Of a DNA stretch of 33,594 nt, positions 8,575 through 17,499 are shown piece after piece. Within the stretch, counting starts at the first letter, position 1, and the number at the start of each line of letters is the position of its first letter. The position numbers and the translations under genes were made by a program. The stretch is taken from the NCBI GenBank assembly GCA_001829155.1, contig MIAO01000009.1, positions 1 through 33,594 on the forward strand, given 5' to 3'. The DNA comes from Spirochaetes bacterium GWB1_36_13 (GTDB lineage Bacteria; Spirochaetota; GWB1-36-13). Under the pieces are notes generated by a model. It saw only the letters and a list, made by a program, of their open reading frames with translations, was not told the origin of the DNA and made no database searches.

Positions 8575-10066
8575 TGAAATGTCTGCAGTTCTCAAAGAAA
8601 AGATCAAATCGCACCAAAAAATATCCATGGATGTGAAAAATGTGGGATATGTAATGGAAGTGGGAGACGGGATCGCCTACGCGTATGGTCCAAGCGATGC
8701 GATGTATGGAGAAATGCTTCATTTTGAAAGCGGTGTCACAGGGCTTGCTTTAAATATTGAAAAATTCGGCACCGGGATCGTTATCCTGGGGGAAGACCGG
8801 AAAATCAAGGAAGGCGATAAAGTCTATACAACTGGAAAACTTTTAAGCATTCCGGTGGGAGATTCTCTTTTGGGGCGCGTGATTGACCCTATGGGGAACC
8901 CTTTAGACGGGAAAGGGGAAATCAAGACAGAAACAACCCGATTGGTAGAAACAAAAGCCTCAGGAATTATTGACCGCGACCCGGTCAAAGAACCCCTTCA
9001 GACCGGAATCAAAGCCATTGATTCTATGGTACCCGTGGGGAGAGGTCAAAGAGAACTGATCATCGGCGACCGGCAGACCGGAAAAACAGCTGTTGCAGTG
9101 GATGCGATTCTCAATCAAAAAGATACGGATGTTATCCCCATCTATGTGGCTATCGGGCAAAAAAGAACCACAATCGGAAATGTGATCAATACTCTGGAAA
9201 AATACGGTCTGATGGAAAAAACAATTGTGGTAGCAGCAAGCGCAAGCTCTCCCACTCCGATTCAATACATAGCGCCCTATTCAGGAGTCAGCATTGCAGA
9301 GCATTTCATGTATCAGGGAAAACATGTTTTAATCATTTATGACGATCTTTCCAAACACGCTGTGGCATACCGCGAGCTTTCCCTTCTCTTAAGAAGACCC
9401 TCCGGGCGGGAAGCGTATCCGGGAGATGTTTTTTATCTTCATTCCCGGCTTCTGGAACGGGCTGCAAAACTCAGTAAAAATCTGGGCGGGGGTTCTATCA
9501 CTGCTCTTCCGATTATCGAGACCCAGGCGGGAGATGTCTCTGCCTATATCCCCACCAATGTTATTTCCATTACAGACGGTCAGATTTATCTGGATTCAAC
9601 TCTTTTTTACAGAGGGGTGCGACCTGCTGTCGATGTGGGATTATCGGTTTCACGGGTAGGAGGAAACGCTCAGACTGCTTTGATGAAAAAAGTAAGCGGA
9701 AAACTCCGCCTGGATCTTTCCCAGTATCGAGAACTGGCAGCCTTTGCCCGGTTTGGAATTGAGCTGGATGAGCTTTCGCAAAACCAGCTGAAAAGAGGGG
9801 AACGGCTGGTTGAAATCCTCAAGCAGGAACAGTATCTTCCCCTTGGAACAGCGGAAATGGCAGTGGCAATTTACGCCGCTACCCGAGGTTTTATGGACAG
9901 CCTGCCAATAGAAAAAATCAAATGGTATGAAAAAGAAATACTTCGGTTTATCAAAAGAAATGAGCCTGAACTCTGGTCAGAGCTTTCATCTGGAAATTTC
10001 AGCGACCCGCTTGAAAAAAAACTCAAAGCTGTCTTAACCCGGTTTAATGAGGAAAGAGGAGAATAA
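8558..10066 (+). CDS. atpA: F0F1 ATP synthase subunit alpha
   Basis: 502 residues, the usual length. Alpha alternates with beta in the F1 head and binds non-catalytic nucleotide. Visible signatures: P-loop [13 protein letters not shown] (~169-181), [10 protein letters not shown], the [20 protein letters not shown] block, and [17 protein letters not shown] (~361-377), which contains the arginine finger. ATG 8558 follows GGAG at normal spacing inside the atpH tail; ATG 8579 is a less favoured alternative. Its TAA (10064-10066) is directly followed by the start of a K+ transporter gene. The expected gamma, beta and epsilon genes do not follow and occur nowhere in the window. Confidence 0.97.
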   Translation: MNIPLNEMSAVLKEKIKSHQKISMDVKNVGYVMEVGDGIAYAYGPSDAMYGEMLHFESGVTGLALNIEKFGTGIVILGEDRKIKEGDKVYTTGKLLSIPVGDSLLGRVIDPMGNPLDGKGEIKTETTRLVETKASGIIDRDPVKEPLQTGIKAIDSMVPVGRGQRELIIGDRQTGKTAVAVDAILNQKDTDVIPIYVAIGQKRTTIGNVINTLEKYGLMEKTIVVAASASSPTPIQYIAPYSGVSIAEHFMYQGKHVLIIYDDLSKHAVAYRELSLLLRRPSGREAYPGDVFYLHSRLLERAAKLSKNLGGGSITALPIIETQAGDVSAYIPTNVISITDGQIYLDSTLFYRGVRPAVDVGLSVSRVGGNAQTALMKKVSGKLRLDLSQYRELAAFARFGIELDELSQNQLKRGERLVEILKQEQYLPLGTAEMAVAIYAATRGFMDSLPIEKIKWYEKEILRFIKRNEPELWSELSSGNFSDPLEKKLKAVLTRFNEERGE

Positions 10067-11584
10067 ATGAAACTTGATTTTTTATTTTTTAAAAACAAAA
10101 AACCGGAAACATCTTTGTTATGGGGTTATCTCAGTTATATTATTATCGGATTATTGTTATTATCTATTCCTTGGTTTAGAATGAGCGATATTTCTATCAT
10201 TGACAATCTTTTTACTGCTGTTTCAGCTATTTCAACCACTGGTTTAACAACAATCAGTGTTGTTGATAATTACACAATTTTAGGACAAATCGTAATTCTT
10301 GTTTTGATTCAGATCGGCGGTATCGGTTATATGTCATTTGGCTCTTTTATTGTTCTTTCAACCAGTCAGAACTTGCCTGAAAATAGAGAAAATGTTCATA
10401 AAACAGCTTTCAGTTTACCAAAAGATTTTAATATTAAAAAATTTATTAAGAGTATTGTAATTTATACTTTTTTAATTGAAGCTGTCGGGGCTGTGCTTTT
10501 TCTTTTTTCCTTATGGGATGATCCCAGGGTAAATCCTGTCTGGAGTTCAATCTTTCACAGTATTTCTGCTTTCTGTACCGCAGGTTTCAGTTTATACAAC
10601 GACAGCTTTATGTCTTATACTGGCAATATTTATTTAAATACAGTTGTTTCTATCTTAAGTTTTTTAGGAGCAATAGGTTATATTGTTATGGTTGATCTAT
10701 GGCTGCTATTTAAAAAAAAGAAAAACAAAATCACATTTACCAGTAAAATCATTCTCGTCACTACTTTTATTCTTTTTTTTCTGGGAGGTTTTTTAATTTT
10801 TTTAGAAAGTGTTTTAAAAACAAATTTTAGTTCTAATACACTCTTACAGTCTTTTTTTCAGTCTATGACCGCTCTTACCACTGTAGGATTCAATACAGTT
10901 TCAATTGGAGATTTAAGTTCGTTTTCTCTTTTTATCATTCTCATCTTGATGATAATCGGAGCTTCTCCTTCTGGAACAGGGGGAGGTGTCAAAACTACCA
11001 CTATTACCAGTATTATAGGAACCATAAAAACTGTTTTTTCTTCAAACAAAGAATTTATCAACTACAAACAATCAAATAAAATAGAAGAATTTGAAGATGA
11101 AAAAAATCATTTAATAACAAAAATTACTCATTTTTTTCATAAAATCCGCGGGAAAGATTCTTCAGAAAAAAACGATTTTCACAAATTGGAAGAAAAAGAA
11201 AAAAACGACACAAATGTTAAACTTGAAAAAACTTTAGGAGATATCTTTAAAATAAAAATCATGAATAAAACAATACCTTTTGATAGAATTGTTCATGCTT
11301 TTGCTACATTTGCTTTTTATTTCATTATTCTATCTTTTGGTATATTGTTGTTATTAACAATGGATCAATTCAGTTTCCAGCAGCTGTTTTTTGAAGCAGC
11401 CTCTGCTCTTGGAACAGTCGGATTAAGCACAGGAATAACTGGGGCAATGACTCCTTTTGGAAAAACAGTCATTATCATTTTGATGTTTATTGGTCGTTTA
11501 GGACCCATCACTTTTGGAATTGTTCTTTTCAGCCGTAAAAGGAAAAAACAATCTCTTGAAAAATATGAAGATATTGTTATTTAA
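10067..11584 (+). CDS. KtrB/TrkH-family potassium transporter membrane subunit
   Basis: 505 residues with many membrane helices. The four pore-loop repeats of the superfamily are visible: ISTTGLTT (~54), FCTAGFSL (~177), LTTVGFNT (~272) and LGTVGLST (~450), with a conserved Gly in each selectivity filter. SPSGTGGGVKTTT (~301-313) is a family signature. Overall it fits the KtrB/NtpJ branch, which takes up K+, often together with Na+, usually with a cytosolic KtrA/TrkA partner; none is encoded here. Residues ~334-397 form a strongly charged insert, probably cytosolic and unusual for KtrB. The ATG immediately follows the atpA stop, implying translational coupling. Visibly more A/T-rich than atpA. 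Confidence 0.9.
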   Translation: MKLDFLFFKNKKPETSLLWGYLSYIIIGLLLLSIPWFRMSDISIIDNLFTAVSAISTTGLTTISVVDNYTILGQIVILVLIQIGGIGYMSFGSFIVLSTSQNLPENRENVHKTAFSLPKDFNIKKFIKSIVIYTFLIEAVGAVLFLFSLWDDPRVNPVWSSIFHSISAFCTAGFSLYNDSFMSYTGNIYLNTVVSILSFLGAIGYIVMVDLWLLFKKKKNKITFTSKIILVTTFILFFLGGFLIFLESVLKTNFSSNTLLQSFFQSMTALTTVGFNTVSIGDLSSFSLFIILILMIIGASPSGTGGGVKTTTITSIIGTIKTVFSSNKEFINYKQSNKIEEFEDEKNHLITKITHFFHKIRGKDSSEKNDFHKLEEKEKNDTNVKLEKTLGDIFKIKIMNKTIPFDRIVHAFATFAFYFIILSFGILLLLTMDQFSFQQLFFEAASALGTVGLSTGITGAMTPFGKTVIIILMFIGRLGPITFGIVLFSRKRKKQSLEKYEDIVI

Positions 11585-11586
11585 TA

Positions 11587-11732
11587 TATACTGAAATAAT
11601 TTTAAATTGCAAAAAAACAAAACATTTCTGTCATTCCCGCGAAGGCGGAAATCTATTGACAATAAATGTTTTAAGTAATAGATTCCGGTCTTTTGCATGC
11701 AAAAACCGGAATGACAAATTTTGCATTTTATA
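11587..11732 (+). repeat. Dispersed inverted-repeat element, copy A
   Basis: It starts TATACTGAAATAATTTTAAA and contains TGTCATTCCCGCGAAGGCGG and GATTCCGGTCTTTTGCATG. It matches copy B (19103-19262) along its whole length in the opposite orientation. The far end, ttttgcattttata, is a diverged inverted version of the first end. No coding capacity; it looks like a MITE-like element lying just after the KtrB gene stop. Confidence 0.75.
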
Positions 11733-11748
11733 ATGAGTGGATTATAAT

Positions 11749-11901
11749 TTATTGACCATAAAGGCTGGCATAATCCAAAAGCCAGTCCGGTGTCCCGCTT
11801 TTCTTTTCAAGAATCAGGATTTTACACTCTCTTCCATCCGGCTGTACCCAAAAAATTTTATTCTCATCATCATATTTACTCGTCCCTGAAAGAAAACTCA
11901 T
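11749..11901 (-). pseudogene. 50-codon remnant of an unknown gene's 3' end
   Basis: An open frame of 50 codons on the minus strand ends at TAA 11749. Its sequence, with IFWVQPDGRECKILILEKKS then GTPDWLLDYASLYGQ, has the residue balance of a real soluble protein rather than of random A/T-rich DNA. The apparent ATG lies inside a dispersed hairpin repeat (11893-11935), suggesting the upstream part was lost or disrupted when that repeat arrived. I recognise no family. It could also be a genuine small protein. Confidence 0.35.
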
Positions 11902-11935
11902 CCCCCGACCCCTTCTCTTTGAAAAAGAAGGGGAG
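11893..11935 (-). repeat. Dispersed hairpin repeat, copy 2
   Basis: CCCCTTCT (11909-11916) and AGAAGGGG (11926-11933) form a perfect 8-bp stem with a 9-base loop. Read on the minus strand, the stem is followed by TCGGGGGATGAG, resembling the CTGGGGGTTTGTGGG that follows the stem of copy 1 at 338-414. Confidence 0.55.
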
Positions 11936-12130
11936 AAAGAAATTGAAAAACAATGACTTTTTTTGTTGTCAAAAACCTAATTTTTGATCTTGTCATCGGT
12001 GTATCAGGATAATTTGGGTGTGATTTTTTTTATAACCGTTTTAAAATTTAAGATTCATTTTAAAAAAAATAATTTTTATGGGTAAATTTAATAGAGTCAA
12101 TTCAATGAAAAGGAATCTAAGGTAACAATT

Positions 12131-14956
12131 ATGGATAAGATTATCATACGCGGGGCAAAAGAACACAATTTAAAAAACATTTCCCTTGAAATTCCAAGAA
12201 ATAAACTCACGGTTATTACCGGGCTGTCTGGTTCAGGTAAATCATCTTTAGCATTTGATACCATTTATGCAGAGGGGCAGCGGCGGTATGTGGAATCTCT
12301 CTCATCTTATGCGAGGCAGTTTCTGGGCATGATGGAGAAACCCGATGTGGACTCGATTGACGGGCTTTCTCCCGCAATTTCCATCGAGCAGAAAACTACT
12401 TCAAAAAATCCCCGCTCAACTGTGGGAACCGTAACAGAAATTTATGATTATCTTCGTCTTCTGTTTGCCCGGGCAGGTACGCCTTTTTGTCCTTCCTGCG
12501 GAATCGAGATCAGCGCCCAGAGCGTGGACCAGATTATTGATGAAGTCATGCTTCTGCCTGAAAATACAAAGCTTCAGATTTTATCTCCTATTGTCCAAAA
12601 CCGCAAGGGAGAGTTTCAGAAACTTTTTGAAAAACTGACGCGCAAGGGATTTGTCCGCATTATTGTGGATGATATTTCATACAATCTGGAAGAAAAAGAA
12701 GAAATCAAACTTGAAAAAAATAAAAAACACTCCATTGATGTGGTGATTGACAGAATCATATTAAAGTCGGACAACCGGAGCAGGCTTGCGGAAGCTATTG
12801 AGATCGGGATCGAGGAAAGCGAAGGGCTGATTAAAATTTTATATGAGGGAGAGGAAAAAATTTTTTCCACCCTTTATTCCTGTCCGTCTTGCGGATTCAG
12901 CCTTCCTGAGATTCATCCCCGGATTTTTTCGTTCAATTCCCCTCAGGGAGCCTGTCCTGCCTGTCATGGGCTCGGGGAAACTCTGAAAGCGGCGCCGGAA
13001 TTGATATTAAACTATGAAAAATCCATCAATAACGATGGGATTAACTTTATCATGGATGTGGAAAGCAGTAAGTGGTATCATGCGATTATGAAGGGGCTTT
13101 CTGAAAAATACAAGTTTTCATTGAGCAAGCCGATCGGAGAGCTTTCGGATGAAGTGGTTCAGATTCTCCTTTATGGAACGGGGGAAGATGAGATCGAGAT
13201 TGCGGTAGAAGGGAAAAACTCTTCGTTTAAATCCAAGAAGCCTTTTGAGGGGCTGGTGCCGATGGTGGAGAGACGGTTTCAGCAGACGGAAAGCGAAAAT
13301 GCGAAAGAATACTACGAACAGTTTATGATTTCTGAAAAGTGCAGTCTTTGTAAAGGGGCGAGGCTTAAAAAAGAAGTGCTTTCCATCAAAATTGACAATC
13401 ACTCAATTGTGGATCTGACTGAAAAAAACATAAAAAATCTCCTGGAATTTTTTTTAAACATCAATCTGGCTGAAATAAAAAAACAGATTGCGGGAAAAAT
13501 CCTGAAAGAGATTGAATCCCGGCTTTCATTTCTGAAAGAAGTAGGAGTGGATTACCTGAACCTTGCCAGAAAATCCGAGACTTTATCGGGCGGAGAAATG
13601 CAGAGGATCCGTCTGGCTACCCAGATCGGTACCAAGCTCACAGGTGTTCTTTATGTACTGGATGAACCTACTATCGGGCTTCATCAAAGGGATAACGACC
13701 GACTGATCCAGACTTTGATTACGCTTAGGGATCTGGGCAATACTTTAATTGTGGTGGAACACGATGAACAGACGATCCGCACAGCCGATTACATAGTGGA
13801 TATGGGACCAGGCGCGGGAATCAACGGAGGAAAGATAACAGCCGAAGGAACGATTGAAGAGATTTTAAAATCAGAAGAATCTTTGACAGCTGCCTATCTG
13901 AATCATAAAAAAACAATTCCGCTGCCTGAATCTTACCGGGAAGGGAACGGTAAAAAAATTGTTCTTAAAAAAGCGGCTACCAATAATTTAAAAAATATGG
14001 ATGTGGAATTTCCTCTGGGAAAAATGATCGCTGTAACCGGCGTTTCAGGTTCCGGGAAATCTTCTTTAGTTTTAGAAACGCTTTTACCGGCTGTCCAGCA
14101 GAGACTTTTCAGAAACTACCGTATTCCTGAAAACACGAAGTTTGAGTCTGTTTCAGGCACACAAGAGATCGATAAAATGATTGATATCGACCAAAGTCCG
14201 ATCGGAAGGACGCCCCGTTCCAATCCTGCCACCTACACCAAACTCTTTGATCCGATCCGCGAAATCTTTGCCATGACTCCCGAAGCTAAAGAAAGAGGCT
14301 ATAAAAGCGGAAGATTTTCCTTTAATGTGAGAGGGGGGCGATGTGAAACCTGCCGGGGAGACGGTGTTTTGAAAATCGAGATGCATTTTCTGCCCGATGT
14401 GTATATTACCTGTGAAGTCTGCAAAGGCAAACGCTACAACAAAGAAACGCTTGAGGTTTTTTACCGGGGGAAAAATATTTACGATGTGCTGGACATGAGC
14501 GTAGATGAGGCGGCTGTCTTTTTTGAAAACCATTTATCTATTTATAATAAATTGAAAACCTTGCAGGAAGTGGGGCTTGGATATATTAAGCTGGGACAAA
14601 AGGCAACCACTCTTTCCGGTGGAGAGGCCCAAAGAATTAAGCTTTCCAGAGAACTATCCAAGCGGAGCACTGGAAAAACCCTCTATATTCTTGATGAACC
14701 GACGACAGGACTGCATTTTGCAGATGTCCATAAACTGATTGAGGTGTTAAATCAACTGACAGATAAAGGAAACACGATGATTATCATTGAACATAATCTG
14801 GATGTGATAAAATCAGCCGATCATATCATTGATATCGGTCCTGAAGGGGGAGACGGCGGCGGGACAGTCATTGCTCAGGGAACCCCGAAAGAAATTGTGA
14901 AAAACAAAAAATCTTACACTGGTTATTATTTAAAAGATGCAATGAAGAATATTTAA
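12131..14956 (+). CDS. uvrA: Excinuclease ABC subunit A
   Basis: 941 residues, typical for UvrA, the damage-sensing ATPase of nucleotide excision repair that loads UvrB. There are two ABC modules: Walker [15 protein letters not shown] (~31-44) and [10 protein letters not shown] (~637-646), signatures [14 protein letters not shown] and [14 protein letters not shown], and Walker [13 protein letters not shown] and [12 protein letters not shown]. Zinc cysteine pairs are intact ([37 protein letters not shown]). An AAGG lies 8 bases before ATG 12131. It is monocistronic: repeats lie upstream and a hairpin terminator follows. No LexA-like box is recognisable upstream. Confidence 0.98.
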   Translation: MDKIIIRGAKEHNLKNISLEIPRNKLTVITGLSGSGKSSLAFDTIYAEGQRRYVESLSSYARQFLGMMEKPDVDSIDGLSPAISIEQKTTSKNPRSTVGTVTEIYDYLRLLFARAGTPFCPSCGIEISAQSVDQIIDEVMLLPENTKLQILSPIVQNRKGEFQKLFEKLTRKGFVRIIVDDISYNLEEKEEIKLEKNKKHSIDVVIDRIILKSDNRSRLAEAIEIGIEESEGLIKILYEGEEKIFSTLYSCPSCGFSLPEIHPRIFSFNSPQGACPACHGLGETLKAAPELILNYEKSINNDGINFIMDVESSKWYHAIMKGLSEKYKFSLSKPIGELSDEVVQILLYGTGEDEIEIAVEGKNSSFKSKKPFEGLVPMVERRFQQTESENAKEYYEQFMISEKCSLCKGARLKKEVLSIKIDNHSIVDLTEKNIKNLLEFFLNINLAEIKKQIAGKILKEIESRLSFLKEVGVDYLNLARKSETLSGGEMQRIRLATQIGTKLTGVLYVLDEPTIGLHQRDNDRLIQTLITLRDLGNTLIVVEHDEQTIRTADYIVDMGPGAGINGGKITAEGTIEEILKSEESLTAAYLNHKKTIPLPESYREGNGKKIVLKKAATNNLKNMDVEFPLGKMIAVTGVSGSGKSSLVLETLLPAVQQRLFRNYRIPENTKFESVSGTQEIDKMIDIDQSPIGRTPRSNPATYTKLFDPIREIFAMTPEAKERGYKSGRFSFNVRGGRCETCRGDGVLKIEMHFLPDVYITCEVCKGKRYNKETLEVFYRGKNIYDVLDMSVDEAAVFFENHLSIYNKLKTLQEVGLGYIKLGQKATTLSGGEAQRIKLSRELSKRSTGKTLYILDEPTTGLHFADVHKLIEVLNQLTDKGNTMIIIEHNLDVIKSADHIIDIGPEGGDGGGTVIAQGTPKEIVKNKKSYTGYYLKDAMKNI

Positions 14957-14980
14957 TTGGATAAACACTTGAGCAATAAA

Positions 14981-15005
14981 GACAGCTTTACTGCTGTCCT
15001 ATTTT
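14981..15005. terminator. Hairpin terminator between convergent uvrA and Rpn gene
   Basis: GACAGC (14981-14986) pairs with GCTGTC (14993-14998) around a 6-base loop, followed on the plus strand by CTATTTTT. On the minus strand the hairpin starts directly after the Rpn stop and is followed by a weaker TTTATT run, so it could serve both genes. Confidence 0.6.
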
Positions 15006-15202
15006 TCTGCTAAAAGCTTTTTTAAGACTTTGAGAGACAGTTCAGTATATTTTGCAATTTGTTCAATAGTAAACCCGTCTTTCAGCATGTTTTGAGCTGT
15101 TTTGAGTTTTCCTTTTTCAATCCCTCTCTCAATCCCTCTCTCAATCCCTTTTTCAATTCCTCTCTCAATCCCTCTTTTTTCAATAGTTGATACATACGGC
15201 AT
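14999..15202 (-). CDS. Possible internal product: Rpn C-terminal domain (RpnS-like)
   Basis: An in-frame ATG (codon 241 of the Rpn gene) is preceded by GAGGGGG (15217-15211), 8 bases upstream. Initiation here would give a 67-residue protein: MPYVSTIEKR, the tetrapeptide repeat, and the C-terminal domain. In E. coli, rpn genes make such a short product (RpnS) from an internal start, and it blocks the toxic full-length nuclease. The matching Met in the paralogue at 32669 also has a strong ribosome site. Translation here is inferred, not shown. Confidence 0.45.
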   Translation of the reverse strand: MPYVSTIEKRGIERGIEKGIERGIERGIEKGKLKTAQNMLKDGFTIEQIAKYTELSLKVLKKLLAEK

Positions 15203-15922
15203 TTTTTTTACCCCCTCAATTTCTAAAATAATATCTTGGACTTTTTCTTCCAATTCTTTTGATAGCTGAATTATCCAGTCAATAAAACAGAATAGCTCAA
15301 TAATTTTTTCTTTACTAAAATCTTTTTCATATAAATTTCTGATCAAATTTAATTTAATATTGAATTTCTCACCTTCCGGTCTGTTTTTTGCTTCAAAGAA
15401 TTTTAATTGGGACAACACGACGACGGCAAAAGGATTTGAAGATTCCTGCAAAGCAATTATTTTATCTTTGTAATCTAATATTTTAATAATAGGAAATTTG
15501 AATTTTAATAAAAAATCTTCACTTTCAAATTCAAAAACATTGGATCTGAATTTATCATTTTCATCTGTCAGCACTGCCATACTGAGGACATCTTTGTTGA
15601 ATTTTGATCGGATTTTATAATTATAGGTAAACATTCTCTGAGCAAAATCTTTTTCTTCGTAACTTTGTATTTCTATGTGAATGAGAATCAGTTTAATTGA
15701 GCCGTCTTTATAAGTTACTTCCAAAAGTTCATCAGCAAACCTTTTGCCTATTTCAGAGTCTTTGGTAATTTTAAAAAGTTCTTTACTTAAAAAACGGTAT
15801 CCTTTAGAAAAATCAATTTTTTCAAAAATTTTTGGAAAGAAGAAAGAAAGAAAATCTTCAATTAAATTTTCTATCATCACTTTCCAAGGAGTGTCATTTT
15901 GATCATTTTTTTTATTTGCCAT
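14999..15922 (-). CDS. Rpn-family PD-(D/E)XK nuclease / putative transposase, full length
   Basis: 307 residues. The nuclease core (~50-140) shows the family pattern: RFADELLEV with the metal-binding Asp, then LILIHIEIQSYEE with the E-x-Q catalytic pair, then QRMFTYNYKI and a VLTDEN strand. Residues ~247-272 are a tetrapeptide repeat (GIER/GIEK) encoded by a degenerate 12-base tandem repeat (~15115-15176). A helical C-terminal domain follows (TIEQIAKYTELSLKVLKKLL). Rpn proteins are DNA endonucleases, toxic when expressed, linked to recombination and phage defence. ATG 15922 has no recognisable Shine-Dalgarno, whereas an internal ATG (15202) does. It is a paralogue of the gene at 32490-33374. 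No terminal repeats typical of an insertion sequence are seen. Confidence 0.85.
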   Translation of the reverse strand: MANKKNDQNDTPWKVMIENLIEDFLSFFFPKIFEKIDFSKGYRFLSKELFKITKDSEIGKRFADELLEVTYKDGSIKLILIHIEIQSYEEKDFAQRMFTYNYKIRSKFNKDVLSMAVLTDENDKFRSNVFEFESEDFLLKFKFPIIKILDYKDKIIALQESSNPFAVVVLSQLKFFEAKNRPEGEKFNIKLNLIRNLYEKDFSKEKIIELFCFIDWIIQLSKELEEKVQDIILEIEGVKKMPYVSTIEKRGIERGIEKGIERGIERGIEKGKLKTAQNMLKDGFTIEQIAKYTELSLKVLKKLLAEK

Positions 15923-16059
15923 AATTTTAAATTTAGCACTGTTTCAACCAAGAAATATAAAATTTATTTAATCCTCGTATGTCATGATAAACAATTTAAA
16001 TTTCGAAACAGATTTAAGTATATTCAAATAAATGATTTTTTGGAAAAAAGGATAGTGTT

Positions 16060-16716
16060 GTGATAAAAGGAAAATATTTTAAGCAAATTCTGACCGGTGT
16101 TTGCTGTTTTCTTTTATGTGAAGCGGGGTTTGCAAAGCAAAAACAGAAAAAGGAATCAGTTTCTATGAAAGAATACGCCAATATTCAGTCTTTTTTAAAG
16201 GAAAACCCTGAAAAACTCAATAAGATTTTAAAAATCCAAGTGGATGGGAAAAATTTAAGAACTCATTTCAGCAAGACAGAATGCGTTTATTATGAAACAG
16301 CGCTGCTTTTTTTCATGGGCGAGACGGTTGCGGGATATACCAATGTTTCCAGCAGTTCAGATCCTTTTTATATTATTGTGGATAGCCAGTTTAAAATAAA
16401 GGTTCAAAGAGGGATGAGGCTTTATCTATCTCCGGTCGTTTATAAAGAATATACGCAAGGAAATGCTTATGGAGAGGAACATAAAAGACTTCTTTCTGAA
16501 GAAGGATATGATAAATTGGCTGATGCTGAATATATGCTGGTAAAAGGAAAAACCTATTTTGCCGTTATGAGAGAGGAAACTTATTATTTGCCCCCTGAAA
16601 AAGCGGAAGGTGACCCTGAAAAAGCATTTCACAAGGTTCTTTATATTTCTGATGAGGAGTTTTATCGAAGTGAGCCTGAAAAGGAGAAAACCCCCAGTTC
16701 CGACTGGACTTATTGA
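16060..16716 (+). CDS. Secreted or membrane-tethered protein of unknown function
   Basis: 218 residues from GTG 16060, with AAAAGGAT upstream at good spacing. The N-terminus (residues ~8-26, ILTGVCCFLLCEAGFA) looks like a signal peptide or lipid-modified leader. The body contains TECVYYETAL, then DPFYIIVDSQFKIKV, then YMLVKGKTYFAV. The order (CVYY, a short beta strand with a 'PF..D' motif, and a closing 'Y.L..G..YF' strand) is reminiscent of the bacterial GIDE-like domain, a beta-rich module shared with the mitochondrial ligase MUL1. That resemblance is by eye and weak; no RING is present. The C-terminal tail is acidic and proline-rich. It stands alone between two Rpn genes of opposite strand. 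Confidence 0.55.
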   Translation: MIKGKYFKQILTGVCCFLLCEAGFAKQKQKKESVSMKEYANIQSFLKENPEKLNKILKIQVDGKNLRTHFSKTECVYYETALLFFMGETVAGYTNVSSSSDPFYIIVDSQFKIKVQRGMRLYLSPVVYKEYTQGNAYGEEHKRLLSEEGYDKLADAEYMLVKGKTYFAVMREETYYLPPEKAEGDPEKAFHKVLYISDEEFYRSEPEKEKTPSSDWTY

Positions 16717-16731
16717 GAGAAATAAATATTT

Positions 16732-16842
16732 TCAAATTAGAAATTCCGCTTTTATTTTCCGGCTGATTTCTTCTAAAGGAAGACCGGTTGTCCTTTGTAT
16801 GGTTTCTTTTTCGGCCTTATTCAAGGTGTTTTCCAACTTCAT
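16732..16842 (-). CDS. Possible small ORF or out-of-frame tail after the deleted Rpn gene
   Basis: A 36-codon frame (ATG 16842) overlaps the end of the deleted Rpn gene in another frame. It encodes IQRTTGLPLEEISRKIKAEF, similar in style to the 'TGLS.EEI' helices ending Rpn-like proteins. It may be a remnant of another C-terminal segment put out of frame. Weak evidence. Confidence 0.22.
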   Translation of the reverse strand: MKLENTLNKAEKETIQRTTGLPLEEISRKIKAEFLI

Positions 16843-17257
16843 CCTCACTGACTTTAATAATCTTTGCTATCTGCACTTTTGTCCATCCCAATTCAGAAAG
16901 ACTTTGAGCGACTTCTTTTTTTTCCTCCATCTTTCCTTCAATCTTCCCTTTCTCCACTCCAATTTTTTCTCCATCTATCTTCGCCTGCTCGATTCTGCCC
17001 CGCTCGTCCTGGCGGTACATAGCGATATTGTCATAGACTTCCAGTTCTTCTTTGTTCCACCCGTATTTTTGGAGGGTTTCAAAGGCAGACTTCAGTTCCT
17101 GTTCGTTTTTATTGAATTTGGGCAGCTCGACGAAGTTGAAATAGAGGTCTTTCAAGCCCAAAAGACTGTTTAAGAAACTGATGAGGATTTCTTTTTTCTG
17201 GTCATTGCCGAAGATTTTTTTAAATGCCACATCGTTGGTGGGGTCTAAGAATTTCAT
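16817..17257 (-). CDS. Internally deleted Rpn-family protein lacking the nuclease core
   Basis: 146 residues. The start is the classic family N-terminus (FLDPTNDVAFKKIFGN, then ILISFLNSLLGL). At about residue 36 it jumps to the family's second half (FVELPKFNKNEQEL, LEVYDNIAMYRQDERGR), followed by Lys/Glu-rich repeats (GEKIGVEKGKIEGKMEEKK) and a C-terminal helical domain (WTKVQIAKIIKVSEDEVGKHL). Roughly 100-150 residues including the catalytic Asp and E-x-Q are missing, yet the frame is intact. GAGGAG (17269-17264) lies 6 bases before ATG 17257, so it is probably still translated. It cannot be an active nuclease. It may be a decayed gene or a protein kept for its C-terminal, possibly inhibitory, domain. 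It is of a different subtype from the two full-length copies. Confidence 0.75.
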   Translation of the reverse strand: MKFLDPTNDVAFKKIFGNDQKKEILISFLNSLLGLKDLYFNFVELPKFNKNEQELKSAFETLQKYGWNKEELEVYDNIAMYRQDERGRIEQAKIDGEKIGVEKGKIEGKMEEKKEVAQSLSELGWTKVQIAKIIKVSEDEVGKHLE

Positions 17258-17499
17258 AAGGGACTCCTCAAAGGTCTTGGATAAAATTTAACCACTTTAA
17301 AATAAAGAATGAAACCAATTATAACGACAAGTTGTTTTTAGATTTAAATAATTCAAAAAAGAACAATGAGTTAAAACTGCAGGCAGGAAAGTCTGAAAAG
17401 GAAAAGAGTATAGCAGAGTAAGAAATTAAATTTTTTTTTCTTTTGAAATGGCTGATTTTTCAGTTATTTTTTAATTAATCATACAAACAAGGATAACAG

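Larger units (their letters stand above)
11585..12130. other. Repeat-rich intergenic region before uvrA
   Basis: This 546-base gap holds a dispersed inverted-repeat element (11587-11732), a short remnant reading frame on the minus strand (11749-11901), a hairpin repeat (11893-11935) and an A/T-rich leader for uvrA. No complete gene is seen. The string ATCAGGATAATTT near 12004 also occurs near 110, another sign of dispersed repeat fragments. Confidence 0.65.

Noticed and set aside
8960-9265. 101-codon frame antisense to atpA
   Set aside because: Shadow of a highly conserved gene; His/Cys-rich composition typical of an antisense frame.
11790-11987. 65-codon plus-strand frame before uvrA
   Set aside because: It runs across a hairpin repeat and is antisense to a more protein-like frame; composition is not convincing.
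15115-15176. Tandem repeat as a CRISPR-like array
   Set aside because: Units are 12 bases, contiguous, without spacers, and encode an in-frame peptide repeat.
16610-17173. 187-codon plus-strand frame
   Set aside because: It is antisense to the deleted Rpn gene, very Phe/Ser/Leu-rich as expected of the reverse strand of a Lys/Glu-rich gene, and has no ribosome site.
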